From: Methylomonas sp. UP202
GTDB taxonomy: Bacteria > Pseudomonadota > Gammaproteobacteria > Methylococcales > Methylomonadaceae
DNA length: 64,000 nucleotides
Reading direction: 5' to 3'
NCBI RefSeq assembly: GCF_029910655.1
Contig: NZ_CP123897.1
Span: 682,001-746,000 of the forward strand
Shown: one piece after another, positions 53,418 to 62,953 of the stretch
Layout: every line of letters starts with the position of its first letter
How positions within the stretch are numbered: the first letter of the stretch is position 1
Made by a program: the position numbers and the translations under genes
Notes under the pieces: model-generated
Told to the model about the DNA's origin: nothing
The model's database searches: none
Seen by the model: the letters and a program-made list of their open reading frames with translations, nothing else

Positions 53418-54506
53418 TCAGTTTTGATTGGCGAAATCCAGGATGGCCTGGGCTCGGCGGTGCCAGGAATAGTGCTGTTCAACTTCCTTCAAGGCCTTGG
53501 CAGCACGGCGTTCCGCTTCATCAGGATGGCGCAAGAAATACTCGAAACTCTGGGTTATCGTTTCCGGTCGATCCGGGTCGAAGCAGAAGCCAACGCTATC
53601 GTCGAATACTTCGGCAACCGAGCCCAGGTTGGCGCCCAGGATCGGGGTGCCGCTGGCCATGTATTCGAATAATTTCAGCGGCGAGGTACACCAGTAAATC
53701 GGCGAATGCCGGGTTGTCATATAAAACAGCAGATCGGCGGCGACCTGGTACTCGCGTATCGTGTCCGCCGGGCGGTGCGGCACGAACTGGACGTTGCTTA
53801 GGCCACGCTCGCGATAGTAGTCGCGCCAAACCGCGCACTCGCCGTCCTTGCCGCCGACATGCACGACAGTGATCTGTTCGCGGCCGCGCGCCAGATATGC
53901 GAACAGTTCGGCGCCGCCTTTGTAGAGGCTGCCGGTATGTACCACCAAGAGTGTATCGGTCGGCAAATTCAGGCGTTGTCTGAGCGCGGCTTTCGGCAAT
54001 GCACGCAACGGCGCGTAGGCTTCCGGAAAGGCGGCATTGTGGGCCGGCAGCAGGTTGGCGTCGCTAAAGCCGTAGACCTTGCGGTAGTGTTCGGCCAATG
54101 CCAGGCAATTTGTGGTCATTTTAAAGCGGCCCGCTCGGTTCAATAGCCGAAACAGGGTTTTGGGCAGCCAGCCGTGCGGTTGATCGTGCGCTTCGTAAAC
54201 TACTTGGCCGCCGGCGAAAATCACGCAGAACGCGACGACGATGTCCCGGGTGACAAATAGCGCCGAGCGCTCGGCGCGAGCACTGCTCAATGCCGCCAGA
54301 CAGGCTCGGCCATAGCGTTGCCATTGCTTGGCCGACCAGGGCAGCGGACGGTGCGCGAACGGCGGATTGCCGCTCAACCCGCCGGGCGAAATCAGCAGAA
54401 ATTGCCCGGCCAGCCGGTCGTGGTAGGCCTGGGCCATCGACAGGATTTGACGGGCCTGGGCGCCGGACGCGGACAAGCTGGCACGGGTGATGTAAATAAC
54501 GCGCAT
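53418..54506 (-). CDS. Glycosyltransferase, group 1 type (fourth)
   Basis: 362 residues from ATG 54506 (MRVIYITRASLSASGAQARQIL). GT-B with a degenerate N-terminal acceptor loop, TLLVVHTGSLYKGGAELFAYLA at the hinge, and PLKLFEYMASGTPILGANLGSVAEVF in the donor domain. This last pattern resembles transferases of EPS clusters. Substrates unknown. Overlaps no neighbour; an 84-base gap separates it from the flippase stop. Confidence 0.85.
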   Translation of the reverse strand: MRVIYITRASLSASGAQARQILSMAQAYHDRLAGQFLLISPGGLSGNPPFAHRPLPWSAKQWQRYGRACLAALSSARAERSALFVTRDIVVAFCVIFAGGQVVYEAHDQPHGWLPKTLFRLLNRAGRFKMTTNCLALAEHYRKVYGFSDANLLPAHNAAFPEAYAPLRALPKAALRQRLNLPTDTLLVVHTGSLYKGGAELFAYLARGREQITVVHVGGKDGECAVWRDYYRERGLSNVQFVPHRPADTIREYQVAADLLFYMTTRHSPIYWCTSPLKLFEYMASGTPILGANLGSVAEVFDDSVGFCFDPDRPETITQSFEYFLRHPDEAERRAAKALKEVEQHYSWHRRAQAILDFANQN

Positions 54507-54590
54507 GCGGTTCCAATATTTTCAACTAACGATCATGAAGCGGTTTTTTCGGCCGAACAAGCAAAAAACTTGGCGTGGGAACGGCCGGGC

Positions 54591-55805
54591 TTAAGCCGGA
54601 CGCCCTTCCGCGGCGGACCAGGCCAGCAGCAATTTCGCGGTCGCCACGTTCAATACGGTATTGACCAGCAAGGTCAGCGCCAGCGCCAGCGGCTGGGTCA
54701 ACTCCAGCGCGGCCAGCAAGGCCAGCAAGGCCGTGGCCGGCAAATAACTCAGCGGCGACACCCAATAGACTTGGCGTTGGGTGATGGCGTTGCTCAGCGT
54801 CGTCCGCCACACCAAGAACGGCGAGCCGGCCAAAATGGCCAAGGCCGCCAGCAAGGTATCGTTCCAGCCCTGTTCCAGCGCCAGCGCCAACGCCGCCAAC
54901 CCGGTGCTGAGCAGCACCGAAGTCGCCAGCACCCAGCGGGCTCCGCGTCGGTATTGATCGCCCAAATCGCGATCTTGCCGGAATAGGCCGTGACGGACAT
55001 GCAGGCGTTGTAGCACAAAGTCGGCGATGTTGGTCACCAGGCCGCAGACCTTTTGCAAATAACCGAACAGGCCGGCGCTGCCGAAATCGGCTTGCGCGGC
55101 CGGAATCAGTAGCAAATAACGCACGCCTAACTGTTGCAGCAATTTGGAGAAAAACAGCGTCATCGCTTGATACAGGAAATCGCGGTCGAGTCGGCGTAAC
55201 GACAGATTGACGCTCAGCCGATAGTAACGGCAGATTCGCAAGTTGCTCAAACAGCCGCCCAATAATTCCAGCGTGACGATTTGCAGCGCGTCGCCGTACC
55301 AAACCAGCGCGGCGGTCAAGCCCAGGCGTAACGCCGTTCCCTGCGCCAATTGCGCGTCCAGCAACTCGGCGTAACGCTCCGGATCTGCGATTTTGGCGGC
55401 GTGAATTCGAAATCCGCAACCGGCCACACAGAACAGCAACATAGACCAAAACCCGGCGGATAAGGGTTCCGGATACAAAGTGGCGAACAGGCCCGCCGCC
55501 CACGCTAGGCTGATCAGACCGGCATAAGTCGCGGCGCGATCGATCAACGCGTCGCTGGCGGCTTTATCGAGCGACAATGCCGCGCGGCGGCGGATCAATT
55601 GCTTATCCAGTCCCGATGCCGTCAGCAAGGTTGACAGATTGAACAAGGCCAGCAAACTCATATATTCGCCGATTTCCGCGAACGGCCAGCGCCATTGCAT
55701 GACCAATAAAAACAGGCCTTGTGAGGCAACGCTGAGCAGGCGCAGCCAGATCGGTTTGACTACCGCGCGGGTTCGGGCGCGATGGGGGCGGGACGGAGCC
55801 GGCAT
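54591..55805 (-). CDS. Polysaccharide flippase, Wzx-like
   Basis: 404 residues with about ten to twelve hydrophobic segments and no soluble domain, the topology of polysaccharide-biosynthesis (MATE-like) flippases. The N-terminal WPFAEIGEYMSLLALFNLST and positively charged loops fit the Wzx family, which is always poorly conserved. Known role: moves the undecaprenyl-linked repeat across the inner membrane. No Wzy polymerase was recognised in the window, so assembly may use a polymerase encoded elsewhere. Confidence 0.75.
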   Translation of the reverse strand: MPAPSRPHRARTRAVVKPIWLRLLSVASQGLFLLVMQWRWPFAEIGEYMSLLALFNLSTLLTASGLDKQLIRRRAALSLDKAASDALIDRAATYAGLISLAWAAGLFATLYPEPLSAGFWSMLLFCVAGCGFRIHAAKIADPERYAELLDAQLAQGTALRLGLTAALVWYGDALQIVTLELLGGCLSNLRICRYYRLSVNLSLRRLDRDFLYQAMTLFFSKLLQQLGVRYLLLIPAAQADFGSAGLFGYLQKVCGLVTNIADFVLQRLHVRHGLFRQDRDLGDQYRRGARWVLATSVLLSTGLAALALALEQGWNDTLLAALAILAGSPFLVWRTTLSNAITQRQVYWVSPLSYLPATALLALLAALELTQPLALALTLLVNTVLNVATAKLLLAWSAAEGRPA

Positions 55806-55869
55806 CCGGTCCTACCAAATACTGTCGTGGCGGGTTTCGCCGGTGTAGGCGGAACCCGCCAATGCCGGT

Positions 55870-56949
55870 CTAGTCCGCATTCGCCAGACGCGCCCGCAAC
55901 TCGGCAAACATTGCGCGGACTTCGTTCAGTTTCTCGGCGCGGTTTTGCCGGTAGGCGCCCCGATAATACGCGCGCCCGGCTTCGACGGTGTCGCCGTCCG
56001 CCAAATTCAGCGGATATTGCCAGGCTTGCAGCAGCGATTCGTATTTTTCCGACCAGCCGACCGTCAGCAACGGGACTTGCGCGTACAAGGCCAGGCAGCA
56101 GCCGTGGTAGCGCGCCGACACGCAAATCAGCGCTCGCGGCAGCCAGTCCCAAACCGCTTCGGGATCCGGCGCGATGCTAACCTCGACGCTACCGACGAGC
56201 GCGGCGCGGATTTCCTCGAGGTAGGCGGCCTTCTCGCCGGTATAAAACGACGTGATGACCACTTCCCGGATCGCGCCGCCGTGAGCGCTCAGCATGCGTT
56301 GGGCGGCCGCGACGATGTCGGTGGTTTGCGATTTAAAGTTGGGAATCACCAGCAGCACGTCGCGCGCTGCCGGGTCGTTCGCGGTTTCGAACGCGGCCAG
56401 CCGGGGATGGCACAACACGAAGTCCGAGCATAGGCCGATGGGCTGGGACAGGCCGAGCGCGCCGGCGGCGGCGTGGGAATGTGCGTCCCGGGCGTATACG
56501 ACGTCGGCCAAGGCGTAGAGTCCTTGGAAAATAGAGCGGTGCGCGGTTTGCTGAATCGACAGCGAATGGGGCAAAAACGCGATCTTGGCGCCGGCGGACT
56601 TGGCGAGCCTCAACAAATGCAGCTTATTGTTCATCAGCATCGGCGCATTCGCGTGGTCGTGCAAATAGCCGCTGATGTCCAGCACCGTGCCGATGTCGGC
56701 CAGCGTTTTAAAACCAAGCCGCGCGAACGGGCCGGGCGCCAGCCGCGCGCACAATCTATCCAGACCGCGCCGGATCAGTGCGTTCGGCATCAAGAAATAG
56801 CCCCGGTACCAGGCGTGCCACTGCGAGCCGCGCGGCATTTCGATGACCGGCGCCGCGCCATCCAGTAAATGATGGGCGACGGTTTCGAACATCAGCCGCG
56901 AACCGAAATTTTCGTAGCCGAAGCCGGTCAGCAATACCTGTTTTTTCAC
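55870..56949 (-). CDS. Polysaccharide pyruvyl transferase family protein
   Basis: 359 residues from GTG 56949, which has AAGG seven bases upstream; TTG 56955, overlapping the nitroreductase stop, is possible. The PF04230 pattern is clear: TGFGYENFGSRLMFETV at the start, GYLHDHANAPMLMNNKLHLL and FLPHSLSIQQ, a catalytic-region ARDAHSHAAAGALG, and SARYHGCCLALYAQVPLLTVGWSEKYESLL near the end. Known role: adds pyruvate ketals from phosphoenolpyruvate to polysaccharide sugars. Coupled to the nitroreductase-like gene. Confidence 0.9.
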   Translation of the reverse strand: MKKQVLLTGFGYENFGSRLMFETVAHHLLDGAAPVIEMPRGSQWHAWYRGYFLMPNALIRRGLDRLCARLAPGPFARLGFKTLADIGTVLDISGYLHDHANAPMLMNNKLHLLRLAKSAGAKIAFLPHSLSIQQTAHRSIFQGLYALADVVYARDAHSHAAAGALGLSQPIGLCSDFVLCHPRLAAFETANDPAARDVLLVIPNFKSQTTDIVAAAQRMLSAHGGAIREVVITSFYTGEKAAYLEEIRAALVGSVEVSIAPDPEAVWDWLPRALICVSARYHGCCLALYAQVPLLTVGWSEKYESLLQAWQYPLNLADGDTVEAGRAYYRGAYRQNRAEKLNEVRAMFAELRARLANAD

Positions 56950-56951
56950 GA

Positions 56952-57827
56952 TCAAACCTTGTAAATGCGTCCGCTTTTCGGAGACTTACCGCTGGAAAGC
57001 GCGGGGTTTTGGTGGCCGACCAACAGACAGAATACGATCTTCTGGGTGGCGGGTAAATTCAGAACGGCGCGGGATTGGCGGTCGGTGTTTGGGCGGATCG
57101 GCCAGTTCAAATAGCAAGTGGCCAAGCCCCGGCTTTGCGCGGCCAGCGCGAACAACAAGGAGGCGAAGCTGCAATCCATGACCGGCACGTGGCGGTCGCG
57201 CGGATGGTTCACCGCCGCCAGATCGGCGACGAAGGCCAGCACTGTGCAATGCTCGACGCCGGTGAAATTGGTCAGGCCGATGCTGTTTGCCAGCAGCCAG
57301 TCGCGTTTTTCCGGGGTTTCGACGATCAGTACCCGGTACGCTTCGCGGTTGCACGACGTCGGTATATGGCGAGTGTCGTGCAGGATCTCGGCGATGGCGT
57401 CGCCGGCGGGGGCAGGCGCGATGAAATGCCGGCAACTGGTGCGTTGGGCGAAGGCGGCGCGCAAGCTGGCGTAGTCGGGTGCATCGAGCGGGATCGCGAC
57501 GTCGGCCGGCGCTTCGACCGGCAGCGCCGGATTGGCGTGTCGTTGCCGATATTCGGCGAGGACGTGGTCGCCCCAATCGGCGATGGCTGGCGGCAATTGC
57601 GAACGGTAGGTTTCGAAGTCGCGTTCGGTTTGGCCGGCATAGGCTTGTCCGAACGGAATCCGGCATTCCGGGTTGCGCAAGCCTTTTTCCAGCCGATGAA
57701 TGTTACGGCGTAGCAAATATTCCTTGGCCTTGGCGCCGCGCCGCTGGCGGATACCGGCGAACAGCAGGCGGTTGTCGGCCAGAAAGACTCGGAAATATTC
57801 GCGAAGAGACTTTAATTTGCTGAACAC
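56952..57827 (-). CDS. Nitroreductase-family protein of the polysaccharide cluster
   Basis: 291 residues. After a basic N-terminal extension of about 120 residues (IRQRRGAKAKEYLLRRNIHR, a pattern I associate with polysaccharide loci), the nitroreductase FMN domain has FAQRTSCRHFIAPAP, HIPTSCNREAYRVLIVET and GLATCYLNWP. Family members reduce substrates with FMN and NAD(P)H. Its stop is a few bases from the pyruvyltransferase start, indicating coupled translation. The substrate could be a sugar or cofactor of the pyruvylation step; unknown. Confidence 0.85.
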   Translation of the reverse strand: MFSKLKSLREYFRVFLADNRLLFAGIRQRRGAKAKEYLLRRNIHRLEKGLRNPECRIPFGQAYAGQTERDFETYRSQLPPAIADWGDHVLAEYRQRHANPALPVEAPADVAIPLDAPDYASLRAAFAQRTSCRHFIAPAPAGDAIAEILHDTRHIPTSCNREAYRVLIVETPEKRDWLLANSIGLTNFTGVEHCTVLAFVADLAAVNHPRDRHVPVMDCSFASLLFALAAQSRGLATCYLNWPIRPNTDRQSRAVLNLPATQKIVFCLLVGHQNPALSSGKSPKSGRIYKV

Positions 57828-57886
57828 GGGTGATAGGTCAATGGATTGAGCGGGCTAGCTCCCCGCGTAGCCGGCGGATTCTCCAC

Positions 57887-59071
57887 TTAGCGGGCGGCCT
57901 TGTCAATCGGAGCGACGCAAGCGTGGGCGCGGTCGGCGAGTTCCCGATACAGCTCGACGACCTTGGCGGCGTAACCGTCCCAACTGAATTGGCGCGCGCG
58001 CGCGCGGGCGTTGTCGCCCATCGCGCGGATTTGTTCGGGATGGGTCTTGAACCACAACATCCGCTCGCGCAACGCGGCGCGGTCGCCGGCCGGGATCACG
58101 AAGCCGTCGATGCCGTCGCGCACCACCGAGCCGGACGCATCGCTGACGATGGCCGGCAGTCCGCAGGCCATGGCCTCGAACACCGCCTTGGCCGAACCTT
58201 CCAGCCAGCTGGGAAAGACAAACACATCGCAATTCGGCAGGTATTCGAAGGTGTTGACGAAACCCGGCGTCAGTACCGGGTTGGTGGCGGCTGCGACATC
58301 GATTTCGGGATACAGTCGGCCGCACAAATGCAGGCTGTCGCCGGCAAAGGCCGGATCGCGCCAGGCATCCAGCAGCAGATCGACACCCTTGCGGCGGTTA
58401 ATGTTGCCGGCGAAGCAGAAGTCCAGCGCCGCGCCCGGTTTTTTGGGCGGACGCGGCTTAGTCGGGCCGGAAGGCGGGTCCACGCCGAATTCGGCAATGC
58501 GGATTTTGTCCGGCGTCACGCCGATGCGTTGCAATTCCTCGGCGACGAACCACGATGGCGCGGCAATCAAGTCGGCCAGTTCGCACGCCGCTTGCTCGAA
58601 ATCCAGCATGCTGCGATGGGTCATCAGAAAATCGAGGTCGTATTGCTCGGCGATGCGCAGTGAATACGCGGTCGGTGCGACCGGCATGTCCAACAGGACC
58701 GGAATGCCGGCCGTCTTCAATGCCGTCAGCAATCGCGGGCAGGCATCCCAGACGTGGGCGATCGGCCGCGGTCCGGCGCTGGCTTCTTGCCAGTGGCGGG
58801 CCGCGAACCACTCGAACAATTTCACGTCCGGATAGCGGTGGTTGAAGCCGGGCGCCAGGTAAATTCGGGCGGCGTTCAACAGTCTCGGGAGATGGCCGAG
58901 CCAGCCCATGTCCCGGTAGACAAAGCCCGGCGATTTGAGTTGAGCTTGGCGCGACAAACAATAGCCGCTATCGCCTTGGGCCGACAGCGCGCGGATGATG
59001 CGCTCGGTGCGCACGCCGATATTGCCGGGCTTGCCGACGATGGTATTGGCGAAATGGCGGATATTCAACAT
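57887..59071 (-). CDS. Glycosyltransferase, group 1 type (fifth, first in cluster)
   Basis: 394 residues from ATG 59071 (MLNIRHFANTIVGKPGNIGVRTER); a TTG at 59089 has a G-rich stretch (GGCGGGGG) just upstream and may be used. GT-B with FCFAGNINRRKGVDLLLDAWRD at the hinge and FVFPSWLEGSAKAVFEAMACGLPAIVSD as the donor domain EX7E region. First gene of the minus-strand cluster; the promoter should lie in the region containing the 78-base palindromic repeat. Donor unknown. Confidence 0.9.
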   Translation of the reverse strand: MLNIRHFANTIVGKPGNIGVRTERIIRALSAQGDSGYCLSRQAQLKSPGFVYRDMGWLGHLPRLLNAARIYLAPGFNHRYPDVKLFEWFAARHWQEASAGPRPIAHVWDACPRLLTALKTAGIPVLLDMPVAPTAYSLRIAEQYDLDFLMTHRSMLDFEQAACELADLIAAPSWFVAEELQRIGVTPDKIRIAEFGVDPPSGPTKPRPPKKPGAALDFCFAGNINRRKGVDLLLDAWRDPAFAGDSLHLCGRLYPEIDVAAATNPVLTPGFVNTFEYLPNCDVFVFPSWLEGSAKAVFEAMACGLPAIVSDASGSVVRDGIDGFVIPAGDRAALRERMLWFKTHPEQIRAMGDNARARARQFSWDGYAAKVVELYRELADRAHACVAPIDKAAR

Positions 59072-59172
59072 GGCCGGAGGAGTGGGCAATACCCCCGCCC
59101 GGCGAGAGGTGGCCGGGATGAAGGGATCAAAAAACCTAAATTTGCGATTTGATAACGATATTCCGTCATTCG

Positions 59173-59250
59173 GAGGGTGTCGTAAAAGCCCCTCTCCTTG
59201 CGGGAGAGGGGTTGGGGAGAGGGTTCTGTTTCGACTTTTACGACACCCTC
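59173..59250. repeat. MITE-like nested palindrome
   Basis: GAGGGTGTCGTAAAAG (59173-59188) is repeated as its exact reverse complement at 59235-59250. Inside it lies a second stem, CCCCTCTCC and GGAGAGGGG, separated by a few bases (about 59190-59211). A compact 78-base element with terminal inverted repeats and no coding capacity. It sits in the intergenic region between the DUF411 gene and the polysaccharide cluster; the rest of this 320-base gap shows nothing. Confidence 0.75.
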
Positions 59251-59392
59251 ATTCCGACGGAGGACGCCGAATCCAGCCGCGTCAGAACACAAGACTTGGC
59301 GTTCTTGATTTGAGGTCCACTCTCGGTTATCGGTGTTTAGCTAGGCTTAAACCGGGCTGGTAAAAGCCGGGCGGGTTTGCCGTGCCAGCCGA

Positions 59393-59851
59393 TCAGCGAC
59401 CGTTACCGTGTTCGGCATAAACTGCGTAATGCCCATCCTTATCGAAAGACACGACTTTGTAGTCGTCCTGGCGGCCGCCCATTTCCATGCCGGGGCTGCC
59501 CATCGGCATGCCGGGCACGGCCAACCCGGCGACGGCGGGTTTTTCCTTCAGCAATTTTTGCACGTCGGCGGCCGGGACGTGGCCTTCGATCACGTAGCCG
59601 TCCACGACGACGGTGTGGCAGGACGCCAATTTCTCCGGCACGCCGTAACGGGCCTTGATTTGATCCATGTCCGAGCTGATCACGTCCTTGATTTTAAAGC
59701 CGCTGTTTTCGGCATGCTCCAGCCATTTGCCGCAGCAACCGCAGGTTGGGCTGCGGTAGACGGTCATTTCGGGTTGGCTGGATTCCTCGGCGAATAACAG
59801 ACCGCTGAACATCGTAGCCAGCGTTAAAACGGAAATTTTCGCTATTTTCAT
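59393..59851 (-). CDS. DUF411 periplasmic metal-binding protein
   Basis: 152 residues from ATG 59851, with AGAGG upstream. A signal peptide (MKIAKISVLTLATMFSG) leads to the DUF411 core with YRSPTCGCCGKWLEHAENSG, SCHTVVVDGYVIEGHVPA and AGLAVPGMPMGSPGMEM. The CGCC cluster and Met-rich end suggest copper binding; the family is linked to copper handling, with no defined reaction. It follows yjbQ by ten bases on the same strand and may be in the hemE-yjbQ transcript. Relevance to copper-dependent methane oxidation is inference. Confidence 0.9.
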   Translation of the reverse strand: MKIAKISVLTLATMFSGLLFAEESSQPEMTVYRSPTCGCCGKWLEHAENSGFKIKDVISSDMDQIKARYGVPEKLASCHTVVVDGYVIEGHVPAADVQKLLKEKPAVAGLAVPGMPMGSPGMEMGGRQDDYKVVSFDKDGHYAVYAEHGNGR

Positions 59852-59861
59852 AAGAGCCTCT

Positions 59862-60281
59862 TCATTCGCCATTCAGCGTTGCGATAATCGTGCGCGGCCC
59901 CGCGTGATTGCGGTGTTCGCATAAATAAATCCCTTGCCAGATGCCCAATGCCAATTGGCCGGCGCCGACCGGTATCGTCAGCGAGCTGCCGAGGATCACG
60001 GTCTTGATGTGGGCGGGCATGTCGTCCGCTCCTTCGAGGGTGTGACGGTAGTAAGGTTCATTTTCCGGCACCGCTCGGGAAAAGTAACTTTCCAGGTCGC
60101 GGCGCACATCGGCGTCGGCGTTTTCGTTGATCGCCAACGAGGCCGAGGTGTGTTGCAAAAACAAATGCAGCAGGCCGACTTCCAGTTCGCGAATTTCGGG
60201 CAGCTGGTTGACGATCTCCCGGTTGACCAGATGAAAACCACGCGGTTTGGCCGCCAATTGCAAGCGCTTTTGAAACCACAT
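59862..60281 (-). CDS. YjbQ family (secondary thiamine-phosphate synthase) enzyme
   Basis: 139 residues from ATG 60281 ([19 protein letters not shown]), sharing one base with the hemE stop (TGATG). The UPF0047/YjbQ signature [37 protein letters not shown] and [13 protein letters not shown] are visible. E. coli YjbQ can substitute weakly for thiamine phosphate synthase, which is why the family carries that name; the native role is uncertain. Coupled to hemE in translation. Confidence 0.9.
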   Translation of the reverse strand: MWFQKRLQLAAKPRGFHLVNREIVNQLPEIRELEVGLLHLFLQHTSASLAINENADADVRRDLESYFSRAVPENEPYYRHTLEGADDMPAHIKTVILGSSLTIPVGAGQLALGIWQGIYLCEHRNHAGPRTIIATLNGE

Positions 60282-61351
60282 CAGCCGGCGCGATGGTATT
60301 GCGGACTGAATTCGCGCACGGCATCGACCATCGCCTTGACGTGCTCGGGGGCGATGTCCGGCAAAATGCCGTGACCGAGATTGAACACGTGGCCGGTGCC
60401 GTGGCCGAAGTCGTGCAGGATCTTGCCGACCTTGGCGCGGATCACCTCGGGCTTGGCATACAGCGTAATCGGGTCCATATTGCCTTGCAAGGCCACCTTG
60501 GCGCCGACGCGGGCGCGGGCGTTGGCGATGTCGGTCTGCCAATCCAAGCCCAGTGCGTCGTAGCCGGTGTCGGCCATCGTTTCCAACCACAGGCCGCCGC
60601 CCTTGGTGAACAAGATGGTCGGGATTTGCCGGCCGTCGCGCTGGGTGTTCAGCAGTTCCCGCACCTGGCGGGCGTAGCTCAACGAAAACTCCAGGTAATC
60701 GTCATGGCTAAGCATGCCGCCCCAGGTGTCGAACAGCATCACCGCGTCGGCGCCGGCGGCGATTTGGGCGTTCAAATACGCGGCCACCGCTTGCGCCAGT
60801 TTGTCCAGCATTTGATGCATCAAGGCCGGTTCCTCGAACATCATGCTTTTGACTTTCTGAAAGCTTTTGCTGCCCTTGCCTTCCACCATGTAAGTCGCCA
60901 AGGTCCACGGGCTGCCGGAAAAGCCGATCAGCGGCAGTCGGTTGCGCAGATTGGATTTGATTAGACGCACGGCGTCGACGACGTAACGCAATTCGGTTTC
61001 CGGATCGGGAATCGGCAGGCGCTTGACGTCGTCGGCGCTTCGCACCGGCCGTTCGAATTGTGGGCCTTCTCCTTCGGCGAAGGACAGACCCAAGCCCATC
61101 GCGTCAGGTATCGTCAGAATGTCGGAAAACAGGATGGCGGCATCGAAGCCAAAGCGCTCCAAAGGTTGCAGGGTTACTTCGCAAGCCAGTTCCGGGTTGG
61201 TACACAGTTGCATGAAGCTGCCCGCCTTGGCGCGGGTGGCGCGGTATTCGGGCAGATAGCGGCCGGCTTGGCGCATCATCCAGACCGGGGTGCGTTCGAC
61301 CGGTTGCTTTAACAGTGCTCTAAGGAATATGTCGTTTTCTATTGTTGTCAT
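60281..61351 (-). CDS. hemE: Uroporphyrinogen decarboxylase HemE
   Basis: 356 residues, full length. Signature [11 protein letters not shown] near residue 27, [16 protein letters not shown], an active-site Asp in [13 protein letters not shown], and [10 protein letters not shown] near 305. Known reaction: four decarboxylations of uroporphyrinogen III to coproporphyrinogen III in heme synthesis. It follows the AAA/SPOR gene by about 20 bases. A heme-pathway paralogue (divergent HemF-like) is encoded at 43.1 kb. Confidence 0.97.
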   Translation of the reverse strand: MTTIENDIFLRALLKQPVERTPVWMMRQAGRYLPEYRATRAKAGSFMQLCTNPELACEVTLQPLERFGFDAAILFSDILTIPDAMGLGLSFAEGEGPQFERPVRSADDVKRLPIPDPETELRYVVDAVRLIKSNLRNRLPLIGFSGSPWTLATYMVEGKGSKSFQKVKSMMFEEPALMHQMLDKLAQAVAAYLNAQIAAGADAVMLFDTWGGMLSHDDYLEFSLSYARQVRELLNTQRDGRQIPTILFTKGGGLWLETMADTGYDALGLDWQTDIANARARVGAKVALQGNMDPITLYAKPEVIRAKVGKILHDFGHGTGHVFNLGHGILPDIAPEHVKAMVDAVREFSPQYHRAG

Positions 61352-61372
61352 CGGTGAGAAGGTGGTGAGTGA

Positions 61373-62953
61373 TCAGCGTTTGCCGTCTTTTTGAATGGCC
61401 TTGAACCGGATCGGCTGGGCGGTTTGAAATTCGCCGGGCATCAGCGTTTTAAACTGATTGGCTTCCGCCGGGCTGGCGAACGAACCGTAAATCAGCACGA
61501 ACTTTTCCTGATCGCCCTGGCGAATCGTGTAGTACTTCAGACTCTCGCTGTATTCCGCGTATTTTTTGAAAAAGCGCGGCAGGCCGGCTTTATTCGACAG
61601 CGTCATGACTTGCAGCGTGTAATGAGTGCCCGGTTGAGCGGCAATCCAGTCGCTATCGCCCTGATCCGACGGCTTGGCCGGTTTCGCCGGCTTTTCGGGC
61701 GGCTTGCCGGCGACGACCGGGGGCGTCGCGGATTCGGTTTTGCTCGGAACCGTCGGCGTCACGGCCGGTGTCGGCGGCGCAACGGGCGGAGTCGCCGCAG
61801 TGGTTGCCGCAATCGGTGCGGGAAGGCTGGGTGCCGCATCGGATGCGGGCTGCGCTGGCACGGGTGCCGACGCGGTTTGCACGGCGTTTGGTTCGTTTTC
61901 GGCCGGCGCGGCTTTAGTCGTTTGCTGCGTTATCGGAAACGGCTGGGGGGTGGATTGCGGCGCTGGCGGCGGCACCGGTTTTGCCGCGTCGGCGGGACGT
62001 TCGTCAACCTGCGCGGTCGGCGCCGGTCCGTCAAGCGGCTTGGATGCCGGTGCCGGCGTTTCAGCCGGGGCCTGAGCGGATGGATTCACCGGCTCGGCCG
62101 GTAGCACTTGGCTCGTCGGCTTGCCGAGGGACGGCGCGGCGATGAGGGTTTTCTCGTCATTGTTCGGCCACAACCAAACCATTGCACCCCCGGTGCCGGC
62201 GATCACCGCGATGACTCCCAGCCACAAGCCCCGACGCGCGCCGGTCCGGCCTTGTTGCTCGGCCAGTTTCGGCAGTTCTTCGAGTATTCGTCCGGGAATG
62301 CCGTGGGTTTCCAGGTACAGCGCTTCGATCAACGGATCGGTGACGGCGTTGAACGAAATGGCGGAACCCGGTTGAGCCGACAGGTTTTGCAGAAAATCCC
62401 GATAATGGCGCTGCTTGAGCGGCGGCAGTTCGATGACGTGGGCGTCTTCGATGCGCCGGTCGGTACCGGCCTTGATGCTGAATTGGTCGTGGCTCAGTGC
62501 GAATACCAGATGCAGGCCCGGCAGCGAATCGGCGAATTCGATCAACATCGTGATCAGCCCCGGCATCAGATGGCCGGCATCGTCGATCAACAGCACCACC
62601 GCCTGCTTGCCGCAAAGTTCGCGCAGTCGAGTCAAATCGAAACTGGCGGCAAGATTAGGGATATTCAGGCTGCGCAACAATTCGTGGACGATAGTCTCGA
62701 AGCTCGACGCCGGTGTCGCTTTTAACAGCGAGATTTGCCATTGTTCGCGCTGGCTTTGTTGCAAGGCTTCCAGCAGCGTGGTCTTGCCGATGCCCGGCGG
62801 GCCGCAGACGACCAGGGCTTGCCGCAGATTGCTCAGCAAATGCACCAACAAGTCCAGCTTTTGGGCGCGCTCCGGCGTCAATAGGCTGCGCTCGGGCCTA
62901 TGATCCAGCGTGCGCTTTTGGTAGCTGTAAGTCAGATTTTCGTTATCCGGCAT
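61373..62953 (-). CDS. DamX-like cell-division protein: AAA ATPase, membrane segment, SPOR
   Basis: 526 residues. An N-terminal ExeA/AAA-type ATPase (Walker [11 protein letters not shown] near residue 50, Walker [11 protein letters not shown] near 118), a membrane helix at about 242-262 ([19 protein letters not shown]), a Pro/Ala-rich periplasmic linker of about 150 residues, and a C-terminal SPOR domain ([22 protein letters not shown]). The aroB neighbour and SPOR domain match DamX, which binds denuded peptidoglycan at the septum. Its start overlaps the aroB stop. The ATPase half is atypical for E. coli DamX but is known in other gammaproteobacteria. Confidence 0.88.
   Translation of the reverse strand: MPDNENLTYSYQKRTLDHRPERSLLTPERAQKLDLLVHLLSNLRQALVVCGPPGIGKTTLLEALQQSQREQWQISLLKATPASSFETIVHELLRSLNIPNLAASFDLTRLRELCGKQAVVLLIDDAGHLMPGLITMLIEFADSLPGLHLVFALSHDQFSIKAGTDRRIEDAHVIELPPLKQRHYRDFLQNLSAQPGSAISFNAVTDPLIEALYLETHGIPGRILEELPKLAEQQGRTGARRGLWLGVIAVIAGTGGAMVWLWPNNDEKTLIAAPSLGKPTSQVLPAEPVNPSAQAPAETPAPASKPLDGPAPTAQVDERPADAAKPVPPPAPQSTPQPFPITQQTTKAAPAENEPNAVQTASAPVPAQPASDAAPSLPAPIAATTAATPPVAPPTPAVTPTVPSKTESATPPVVAGKPPEKPAKPAKPSDQGDSDWIAAQPGTHYTLQVMTLSNKAGLPRFFKKYAEYSESLKYYTIRQGDQEKFVLIYGSFASPAEANQFKTLMPGEFQTAQPIRFKAIQKDGKR

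Noticed and set aside
54526-55503. 325-residue frame over the flippase gene
   Set aside because: Out of frame with the membrane protein, Arg-rich and without motifs.
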